Origin: an uncultured Oscillospiraceae bacterium
Lineage (GTDB): Bacteria; Bacillota; Clostridia; Oscillospirales; Acutalibacteraceae
Length of the DNA stretch: 64,000 bases
NCBI GenBank assembly: GCA_900542575.1
Contig: UQOE01000002.1
Coordinates: 62,001-126,000, forward strand
Direction of reading: 5' to 3'
Shown here one piece after another: positions 1-6,536 of the stretch. Each line of letters begins with the position of its first letter. Within the stretch, counting starts at the first letter, position 1. The notes under the pieces are model-generated. The model was not told the origin of the DNA. It was given only the letters and a program-made list of their open reading frames with translations, and made no database searches. Position numbers and translations under genes: made by a program.

Positions 1-92
1 TCAATGACGTTGAAGTCAAACCCGTGTCCCTGCTCGCCGGCCAGCACCTCGCCGCTGAGTTTTAATAAAATGCGATTGTACTTTGGTTTCAT
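1..92 (-). CDS. pyrH: UMP kinase, N-terminal fragment (cut by window edge)
   Basis: Only the first 30 codons are in the window. The translation begins MKPKYNRILLKLSGEVLAGE, the start of bacterial UMP kinase, whose KLSGE segment forms part of the nucleotide-binding site. The enzyme phosphorylates UMP to UDP in cytoplasmic pyrimidine synthesis. The ATG is at 92, preceded by an AGGACGG-like ribosome site. A promoter lies at 126-154, so the gene is probably transcribed separately from the transglutaminase-fold gene upstream. The C-terminal part is beyond the edge. Confidence 0.85.
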   Translation of the reverse strand, partial: MKPKYNRILLKLSGEVLAGEQGHGFDFNVI

Positions 93-125
93 AATGATCC
101 GTCCTAAACAGATTGATTTGTGTTC

Positions 126-154
126 ATTCTACCGTAAAAAACGGCCTGTGTAAA
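126..154 (-). promoter_or_regulatory. Putative sigma-A promoter of pyrH
   Basis: Read on the minus strand: TTTACA, a 17-bp spacer, TAGAAT, about 30 bp before the pyrH start. Confidence 0.5.
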
Positions 155-169
155 GGAGACCCGCCCGCC

Positions 170-2344
170 TCAGCGGTCGGTTTTCTCCTCAAACGGCGGC
201 GTCTCTTCCAGGGTCCGCCGGACAAAGTCCTCGCACCATTTTCTGCCCTCTGCGTTCAGCCGGTCAGGGCCGTAGCGCTCGCGGTAGATAAAGGAGAGAT
301 ACGCGGCGTAGTCTTCGCCGAGATAGGGAATGAGATTTTCAGGGTGCTGCGGGTCAACCGGGTACCCGAGTTTCCGCAGATGCCGCAGACAGGTAACATA
401 CCCGCGGAAGACGGCGCTCTGCTCTTCTTTCTCCGGTGAACCGTCGGAATGCGGATGCCGGCGGCGCCAGAAGAGGAAGGCGGCCGCGCCGGCGCCGAGG
501 AGAGCGAGGGCGGCAAGGATCCAGATCCAGATCCGGCGGGCATGGGCAGGATGCCGATGAACAGCACGCTTCTGCGTTTTCTTTCGGGTGCCGTTCTGGG
601 ATTTCTGTGTCTCTTTCTTCTGCTGCGGACTCTGCTGTTTTCGCTCACTGGTTTTGACCTCGACCGGGACCCAGCCGACATTTTCGAGATAGACCTCGAC
701 CCACATATGGGCCTGTTTCTCGGTAACCGTTGTGATGCCGTCTTTCGGTCGGGTCCCCTGCGGGATCAGGTAGCCTTCCCGGTAGCGGGCCGGGATTCCG
801 GCCTGTCGGAACATCAGCGTGCCCAGTGTGGCGAAGTCGTAATTGTTGCCGGACTTATTCCTGACAAAAGCGGTGAGATCTCCTTTGTTCGAGAGAGATC
901 CTTTCTGGTAGTGGAAGTCCCGGAAGCAGGACCGGATTTCCGCGAGCACCGAAGCGGGGTCGCTGTCTTTTGAGCGGTGCCAGTCGGGAAGCATGGCCAG
1001 GAGTTCCCGGTCATCCCGGGAGAGAGCGAGATCATTTTTGTTTTGATAGCCGACATAGCGGTTATAACTTGCAAAGGCATCTTCCCAGCGCGTTCCGCGG
1101 GCATCCGTACTGGTGCGGAGGCCGCTGTCGGCAATGGGCTGGTAGAGTGAGAGAGTGACCTGATAGGAGCCGCTCAGCCGGGTTACCGGCTCGGTACGCT
1201 GAATGGGAGATTTCTCCAGTCGGAGGCCGCGCGGGTCGGCCTCATAGGGCAGCATCATGGTCTGCGAGCCGCGCTGATCTTTCGAGGCTTTCCAGGTGAT
1301 GACCATCTTCTCCTGCGGCTTCTGACCGCGGGCCGACCGGATCTGTGCAATGGCGAACTCCGGCTGCAGCCCGCCCTTTTCGGCCCGGGCAGCATCCTTT
1401 CGGTCCGCCTCATGGCGGCCGAGCGAGTTCCACTGGCCGTCGCTGTGATATTCTCCGCAGAATCCGCGCAGATAGAAGTCCCGTGTCCATCTGCCGTCTT
1501 TCTGAATAAGGCAGACGGCACCGGTACCGGTCGGGGCCTGGCGGGCCTTCTTTTCATCTCCGCGTGGCTGCTGGCTCTGCTGGCGCTGCATCTTTTTGCC
1601 CATGCGCTCCTGCTGGGAATAGGTGCTGCGGCTGTTGATCCAGGCGACATGGTCCATCCTGCGGGTCAGCGGCAGGAAGATGCTGAGAAACACAACGGCC
1701 GCCAGGAGACAGGAGAGACCCATATTGATCTGCCGGGACCGAAACGGCTTCTCTTTTCCCAGCGTAAATACGAAACTGAACACCAGGACAGCGAGATACA
1801 GGGCAAACCAGATACGCGGCGTCCCCTTAGGGTAGGGCACGCGCAGAATGAGGAACAGAGCAATGGGCAGCAGCGTGGCGAGTTGCGGATAGGCTCTTCT
1901 CCGGACGAGGAGGTCGTCGGAGACTATGGAGGAAAACAGAAGTATGACGGCCAGTAAATACAGCAGGCCAGTTCGATCCAGCAGAAGATCTGCTTTCGGC
2001 GCGCCGATGCTCTGCATGCGGGTCACAAAGTCTTTTGCATGGAAGATGGCGACCGCGGCGAACAGGATATCTGCCGCGATGGTGCCGATCCACACCTGCC
2101 GCTCCCGGAACCAGGGGACCAGGCAGAGCAGTGAGGTAAACAGAGGGACCGCCGCCGAGATCAGCAGATAGAGCTGATACTGCGCAGAAGAAGTGGGAAG
2201 TGGGTTCTGCGAGCCGTTGAGAAACCAGAAGACAGTCTGCCAGAGCAGGAAGCTAAGAAGAATGGAGATCAGCGCTTCCAGCACCCGGCTCCCTCTGCCT
2301 GCCCCGCGCTCCGGCCGGGCCGTTTCCGTAATTTGCATACCCAT
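170..2344 (-). CDS. Membrane protein with degenerate transglutaminase-like domain (TgpA type)
   Basis: A 724-residue protein. About seven hydrophobic segments lie in the first ~240 residues, then a large domain that should be outside the cell, a further membrane helix near residues 620-642 and a cytosolic tail. This is the usual build of transglutaminase-core proteins encoded beside MoxR and DUF58 genes. The core is recognisable around residues 499-564 (AGIPARYREGY, then HMWVEVY, then GWVPVEV). The nucleophilic cysteine of the family motif G-x-C-x-x-F-A is missing: the segment reads GNNYDFA with Asn501. The usual Asp of GWVPVD is Glu562, while His546 is kept. It is therefore probably not a classical cysteine transglutaminase or protease. 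It starts 3 bp after the DUF58 gene, so the two are probably translated together. Confidence 0.75.
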   Translation of the reverse strand: MGMQITETARPERGAGRGSRVLEALISILLSFLLWQTVFWFLNGSQNPLPTSSAQYQLYLLISAAVPLFTSLLCLVPWFRERQVWIGTIAADILFAAVAIFHAKDFVTRMQSIGAPKADLLLDRTGLLYLLAVILLFSSIVSDDLLVRRRAYPQLATLLPIALFLILRVPYPKGTPRIWFALYLAVLVFSFVFTLGKEKPFRSRQINMGLSCLLAAVVFLSIFLPLTRRMDHVAWINSRSTYSQQERMGKKMQRQQSQQPRGDEKKARQAPTGTGAVCLIQKDGRWTRDFYLRGFCGEYHSDGQWNSLGRHEADRKDAARAEKGGLQPEFAIAQIRSARGQKPQEKMVITWKASKDQRGSQTMMLPYEADPRGLRLEKSPIQRTEPVTRLSGSYQVTLSLYQPIADSGLRTSTDARGTRWEDAFASYNRYVGYQNKNDLALSRDDRELLAMLPDWHRSKDSDPASVLAEIRSCFRDFHYQKGSLSNKGDLTAFVRNKSGNNYDFATLGTLMFRQAGIPARYREGYLIPQGTRPKDGITTVTEKQAHMWVEVYLENVGWVPVEVKTSERKQQSPQQKKETQKSQNGTRKKTQKRAVHRHPAHARRIWIWILAALALLGAGAAAFLFWRRRHPHSDGSPEKEEQSAVFRGYVTCLRHLRKLGYPVDPQHPENLIPYLGEDYAAYLSFIYRERYGPDRLNAEGRKWCEDFVRRTLEETPPFEEKTDR

Positions 2345-2347
2345 TTA

Positions 2348-3508
2348 TTACTCCATGTTCAGATGCAGACTTTTGACGGTACGGGTGTCCTCCGGCAGGA
2401 GGTCTACACTGAGGCCCTCGTCCCGGGTATCATAGCCGTGGGGGCCGATAACGGCCGCACGGGCCAGACAGACATCCGCCGCCTGAAGCATTGCATCGTT
2501 ATTGTAGTCGGTCGTGAAATAGAACACCGTCTTCTTCCGTCCGGAAGGCGTGAGATCATGGAGGAAGCGCTCCATGGAGATGCTGTTCCCCTCATGGGGG
2601 CAGGAGACGATCATCCGGAGCAGGGCGTCCTCGAGCGATTCAAAGTCGGTCACGTTGTAGGAACAGTATTCATCGGTGCCCGCATCGTACCACGCAATGG
2701 TGTGGAGCAGGCCCTGTTCGAGCAGCATTCGGGAAATGCCGGCCGTATAGGCAATACAGGATTCCAGCGCAGTCGGTGAGCCCTCTGCGAGTTCCGCCAG
2801 CAGTACCAGTGAAAATTCCACCGGCTTGCCGTAGACGCGGACGATGAGCTCGTCGGCCTTGGCGGAGAGCTGCCATTGGACGGAACGCGCGCTGTCGCCG
2901 GGCCGGTACGGCCGGTGGTCAAATGTCTCGGAGACGTCGTGGCCGCCCTCGTACGCGGAATACTTCTGGGAACTGCCCTCGGTCTCCTCTGCCTCGCCCA
3001 TGACGATGTCCGTCGGAATGTTCGGCGGCTCTACCAGGAAGGAGCCGTGCTGGCCGGACGGCAGATGCAGCCGGATGAGACGGAGCGCATCCGTCACAAA
3101 AAGATCGGTGATAATGACGTCTACGTGGCCGATTTCTGCGTCGCATAGAAGGACGGTTTTCTTCTTTTTGGCCTTGCCGGCAACGGGGAACTTCACCGTA
3201 TAGTCCCGGGAGGTACCGGTCAGATAGTTGTTGACCGAGAGACGGGCGGCCAGCAGCGGGACCGAGAAGACGGACCAGTTGTCAGCAATCAGGGTGATTT
3301 CGCCGTCGGCGGCCTGTTCCAGGCCGCCGGGGGTCTTCAGTTTTACGGAAACCCGCCCCCGGTTGAAGAAGCTGAGCCCGATGGAGACCAGTGCCACAAA
3401 AAGATAGGCACAGAGCAGAAGCAGGGCCGCCCAGCTGCCGGCACTCTGGAACAGCAGCCAGATCAGCACGCCGAGGCCGACCAGATAGCCGATGCGATTT
3501 AATGTCAT
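2348..3508 (-). CDS. DUF58 domain protein
   Basis: A 386-residue protein with two hydrophobic helices in the first ~45 residues and a C-terminal DUF58 domain. The domain signature is seen in the stretch containing YRPGDSARSVQWQLSAK, followed by a von Willebrand A-like fold. DUF58 proteins are typically encoded with MoxR ATPases and transglutaminase-fold membrane proteins, as here. The group is thought to act in MoxR-dependent maturation at the membrane, but the exact job is unknown. It lies 3 bp from moxR on one side and 3 bp from the transglutaminase-fold gene on the other, so the three form one operon. Confidence 0.85.
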   Translation of the reverse strand: MTLNRIGYLVGLGVLIWLLFQSAGSWAALLLLCAYLFVALVSIGLSFFNRGRVSVKLKTPGGLEQAADGEITLIADNWSVFSVPLLAARLSVNNYLTGTSRDYTVKFPVAGKAKKKKTVLLCDAEIGHVDVIITDLFVTDALRLIRLHLPSGQHGSFLVEPPNIPTDIVMGEAEETEGSSQKYSAYEGGHDVSETFDHRPYRPGDSARSVQWQLSAKADELIVRVYGKPVEFSLVLLAELAEGSPTALESCIAYTAGISRMLLEQGLLHTIAWYDAGTDEYCSYNVTDFESLEDALLRMIVSCPHEGNSISMERFLHDLTPSGRKKTVFYFTTDYNNDAMLQAADVCLARAAVIGPHGYDTRDEGLSVDLLPEDTRTVKSLHLNME

Positions 3509-3511
3509 GGA

Positions 3512-4456
3512 TTATAACCTGCCTTCATCCGGTGACGGCGCACGGACCTGGTCCCGGATCTTCTCACAGATTTCGCTGGCGGTGATGCCGCGGATTTTGG
3601 CGCGGGAGGTCAGAATAATGCGGTGGGCACAGACATCCGGGAACAGATTCTGGATGTCCTGCGGAATGACATAGTTGCGGCCGTCGAGATACGCGCAGGC
3701 CTTGGCCATCTGGACCAGTGCCAGGATGGCGCGGGTACTCAGGCCCTGCTGCAGTTCCGGCAGATTCCGGGTAGCCTCGCATAGCACGACTGCGTAGCGG
3801 ACCAGCTGCGAGTCAATATAGACGTCGCTGACTTCGCGCTGCATTTCCAGAATTTTTCTGGGTTCCACCACCGTTTTGACCGAGTTCAGTGGGTTCTCCC
3901 CCTCCCGGGACTGGATAATTTTGATGGTGCTCTCCGTAGTGGGATACCCCATGGAGAGGCGGACCATAAAACGGTCCAGCTGGGAGTCCGGGAGCGGATG
4001 GGTGCCGGCGCTTCCGATAGGGTTCTGGGTGGCAATGCAGAAGAATGGCTGCGGAAGGCGATACGGTTCGCCGTCCACGGTGACCTGTTTCTCCGACATG
4101 GCCTCCAGAAGGGCAGCCTGTGTCTTGGCTGAGGTTCGGTTGATTTCATCGGCCAGCAGCAGGTTGCTGAAGACGGCGCCCTGTTTGAAATGGAACTCCC
4201 CGTCTTTCCGGTTGTAGACTGAGAAGCCGATGACGTCGCCGGCCGTGGTATCCGGCGTAAACTGAATGCGTTTTTCGTCCATATCCATGGCCTTGGCAAA
4301 CGTCTTGGCCAGCGTGGTCTTGCCGACTCCGGGGACATCTTCCAGAAGCACGTGTCCGCCGGCCAGCAGTGCCATCAGCACTTTTTCAATGACCTCGTCT
4401 TTGCCGATGACAGCCTTGCGGACTTCGGCAATAATACGGGATGCAGTAATATCCAT
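3512..4456 (-). CDS. MoxR family AAA+ ATPase
   Basis: A 314-residue AAA+ ATPase. Walker A is DVPGVGKTT, Walker B is LLLADEINRTSAKTQ, and a C-terminal AAA lid follows. MoxR proteins are chaperone-like ATPases that usually partner a DUF58 or VWA protein, here the next gene. The start at 4456 is preferred over an ATG 63 bp upstream because AAAGGAG lies just before it. It is the first gene of the moxR-DUF58-transglutaminase operon. A TATAAT-like element at 4499-4504 could serve as its -10, with a poor -35. Confidence 0.9.
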   Translation of the reverse strand: MDITASRIIAEVRKAVIGKDEVIEKVLMALLAGGHVLLEDVPGVGKTTLAKTFAKAMDMDEKRIQFTPDTTAGDVIGFSVYNRKDGEFHFKQGAVFSNLLLADEINRTSAKTQAALLEAMSEKQVTVDGEPYRLPQPFFCIATQNPIGSAGTHPLPDSQLDRFMVRLSMGYPTTESTIKIIQSREGENPLNSVKTVVEPRKILEMQREVSDVYIDSQLVRYAVVLCEATRNLPELQQGLSTRAILALVQMAKACAYLDGRNYVIPQDIQNLFPDVCAHRIILTSRAKIRGITASEICEKIRDQVRAPSPDEGRL

Positions 4457-4514
4457 AAAAAGAACTCCTTTATTTCTCGCCAACAAATAGATAATTTTAT
4501 TATACAGGATGCCG

Positions 4515-4552
4515 GACAAAAAAGAAACGTGCCGCAGTTCTCTGCGGCACGT
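4515..4552 (-). terminator. Rho-independent terminator of the first PAP2 gene
   Basis: An 11-bp stem (ACGTGCCGCAG and its complement) with a 4-nt loop, followed on the minus strand by a T-rich run, 12 bp after the PAP2 stop codon. Confidence 0.85.
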
Positions 4553-4563
4553 GAGCTATTGAG

Positions 4564-5436
4564 TTATTTTTCATGCTCCTGCTGGTTTTCCGCTTCACGG
4601 TGTTCTTCCGCGAGCTCTTTCTCGTATTGCTTCTTCTCCTCCATGTACTTCTGATAAGCCACGTCGGAGCGGGCGCCGATTTTGACCATAGTCGGGTCGT
4701 CATACGGATTTTCCTTGTTCCGCTTGGACTGCGGGGCAAAGTTGACAATGGTGCGGTCGGTCTTTGGAAGCTCTTCCACCTTTTTGGCCCTTCTCTCTTC
4801 GAGGAGACCATAGAGTGCATTGGCAATAAGGAAGCCCATGGTTCCCCAGAGGATGCCGTTGAGCATGCCGAAAAGCACGTCGCTCGGGTAGTGGACAAAG
4901 ATGTAAATACGGCTTAAGCCCACCAGGATGGGCAGCGGAATGAACCAGTACTGCCATTTCCGGTGTTTGTTCGTCCCGGTCTTGTAGCTGGTGGCACCGG
5001 CAAGAATGAATGCGGTGGTATAGGAAAACGAGTTGGTGGTGTGGCCGGACGGGAATGAGAATGAGGGTTCATAGGATGCCGTATGGGAAGTTCCCATTGC
5101 AGCGAACTGATGGTGTGCCTCATAGAAGCCCCAGAACGGGTCATTCCGAAGGGTGATAAACGGCCGCGGTCTCTGGACAATGAGCTTGATGCCGAAGTTA
5201 GTGACAAAATAGGCGATGCCCAGGCCGCAGATGATGCTCATGCCGTATTTCCGGGTCTTTTTGGGAAAACAGAGTACAACGGCAAGCGCCATCATAATAT
5301 AGAAGAACTGTTCTCCTCCGAAAAAGGTCATGAACCACGCAAACTTATTCATGGGGATAGACTGGATGCTGCCGATTGCCCGGTAGACAGCCGTGTCAAA
5401 CCCGTAGAAGGTGGTGTTGATTGCCTCATATAACAT
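4564..5436 (-). CDS. PAP2 family membrane phosphatase, copy A (longer)
   Basis: A 290-residue membrane protein. All three motifs of the PAP2 / type 2 phosphatidic acid phosphatase superfamily are present: KLIVQRPRP, PSGHTT, and SRIYIFVHYPSD. Such enzymes hydrolyse lipid phosphates, for example undecaprenyl diphosphate or phosphatidate, on the outer membrane face. The copy carries a charged C-terminal tail of ~85 residues, ending in a Glu/Lys-rich stretch, that copy B lacks. The start at 5436 (MLYEAINTT) matches the N-terminus of copy B. The true substrate cannot be told from sequence. Confidence 0.85.
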   Translation of the reverse strand: MLYEAINTTFYGFDTAVYRAIGSIQSIPMNKFAWFMTFFGGEQFFYIMMALAVVLCFPKKTRKYGMSIICGLGIAYFVTNFGIKLIVQRPRPFITLRNDPFWGFYEAHHQFAAMGTSHTASYEPSFSFPSGHTTNSFSYTTAFILAGATSYKTGTNKHRKWQYWFIPLPILVGLSRIYIFVHYPSDVLFGMLNGILWGTMGFLIANALYGLLEERRAKKVEELPKTDRTIVNFAPQSKRNKENPYDDPTMVKIGARSDVAYQKYMEEKKQYEKELAEEHREAENQQEHEK

Positions 5437-5488
5437 GATTTTCCTGTATTCCCCTTTCTCTGAATCCGATCTCAAAGATGATATTAAT

Positions 5489-5517
5489 ATTCTAAACGAA
5501 AGGGTCAGGGATGACAA
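5489..5517 (-). promoter_or_regulatory. Putative promoter of PAP2 copy A
   Basis: TTGTCA, 17-bp spacer, TAGAAT on the minus strand. It lies between the two PAP2 genes, so copy A need not depend on copy B transcription. Confidence 0.5.
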
Positions 5518-5534
5518 CCGTTATTCCGACAATT

Positions 5535-6176
5535 TCACCGCTTCCAATTTGTGCTTTTTTCCATTTGTTCATAGATAAAACGGGCGGTCAGATAGCCGAG
5601 AATGCCCCAGAGAATGCCGTTGAGCATGCCGAAAAGCACGTCGCTCGGGTAGTGAACAAAGATGTAAATACGGCTCAGGCCAACCAGAAACGGCCAGGGC
5701 GTCAGCCACCATGCCCACTTTCTGCCGCTCCACATGCAGCTGCAGATGAGAGCGGTTGTGTACGTAAACGCCAGAGTCGTATGGCCCGATGGGAACGACA
5801 TGGACGGCTCATAAGACGGCTGATGACCGGTGCCGACCACCGCAAACCGGTGATGCGCCTCGTAGAACGGCCAGAACGGATCGTTCTTTAAGGTGATAAA
5901 AGGCCTCGGGCGGTTGAAGATGCCCTTGATTCCATAATTGGTGACAAAAAACGACAGGAAAACCGCAATGAGAAGCGTCATCCCATATTTTCGGCTCTTT
6001 TTGGGGAAGCAGAGCACCAGGCCGAGCGCCATCAGAAAATAGGCCACCGGGTCTCCGCCGAAGAACGTGAAGAACCAGTTCAAATGGTTGAGGAAAACCG
6101 TTTGATGATTCCCGACGAAGGTGTATACAGCCGTGTCAAACCCGTAAAAAGCCTGGTTCATGGCTTCATAGATCAT
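5535..6176 (-). CDS. PAP2 family membrane phosphatase, copy B (shorter)
   Basis: A 213-residue paralogue of copy A with the same motif set (KGIFNRPRP, PSGHTT, SRIYIFVHYPSDV) and a matching N-terminus (MIYEAMNQAFYGFDTAVY). It ends soon after the last membrane helix. The DNA around the third motif is nearly identical in the two copies (about 4850-4925 and 5605-5680), which points to tandem duplication. GGAAAGGAG precedes the ATG at 6176. It probably dephosphorylates a lipid phosphate at the membrane; the substrate is unknown. Confidence 0.85.
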   Translation of the reverse strand: MIYEAMNQAFYGFDTAVYTFVGNHQTVFLNHLNWFFTFFGGDPVAYFLMALGLVLCFPKKSRKYGMTLLIAVFLSFFVTNYGIKGIFNRPRPFITLKNDPFWPFYEAHHRFAVVGTGHQPSYEPSMSFPSGHTTLAFTYTTALICSCMWSGRKWAWWLTPWPFLVGLSRIYIFVHYPSDVLFGMLNGILWGILGYLTARFIYEQMEKSTNWKR

Positions 6177-6265
6177 CGTATCTCTCCTTTCCGAATTCAG
6201 GTACCGGCTATAGGAGAGTATCGCAGAAACCGGCTGTAAAATATTGATAAAAAGCGTCCCGCCGA

Positions 6266-6309
6266 ACGGAAAAGGAACGCCGCAGGATACTGAAATCCAG
6301 CGGCGTTCC
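6266..6309 (-). terminator. Terminator downstream of copA
   Basis: Ten-base complementary arms (GGAACGCCGC / GCGGCGTTCC) at 6274-6283 and 6300-6309, followed on the minus strand by TTTTCC. It lies 20 bp after the copA stop. Confidence 0.7.
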
Positions 6310-6329
6310 CTGACAAATGGAACAAGCAG

Positions 6330-6536
6330 TCAGCCGACGTAAGTGTAGCCGGCATCGGCAATTGCCTTTTTCAGATCTTTTTCCTTAACATTGCCGTCGA
6401 GCTGAAGGACGGCCTCGCCCTTCTCATGGTCCGCCGATGCGGAAACCACATGTTTGATCTTCTCGAGCGATTCTTTGACGCGGGCCTCGCAGTGCTCACA
6501 CATCATACCGTCGACGCGAATTGTTTTTTCTTCCAT
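6330..6536 (-). CDS. Possible free CopZ-like copper chaperone from an internal start in copA
   Basis: Codon 787 of copA is an ATG (6536) with a strong AAAGGAG at 6546-6552, 9 nt before it, in the copA reading frame. Initiation here would give a 68-residue protein, MEEKTIRVDGMMCEHC..., a complete HMA domain identical to the CopA C-terminus and of the usual CopZ length. What is seen is the ribosome site, the spacing and the domain boundary. That it is used is inference. The alternative is that it is the relic of a copA-copZ gene fusion. Confidence 0.45.
   Translation of the reverse strand: MEEKTIRVDGMMCEHCEARVKESLEKIKHVVSASADHEKGEAVLQLDGNVKEKDLKKAIADAGYTYVG

Noticed and set aside
4564..6176. 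Tandem PAP2 genes as part of a mobile element
   Set aside because: No inverted or direct terminal repeats, transposase or integrase is found around them.
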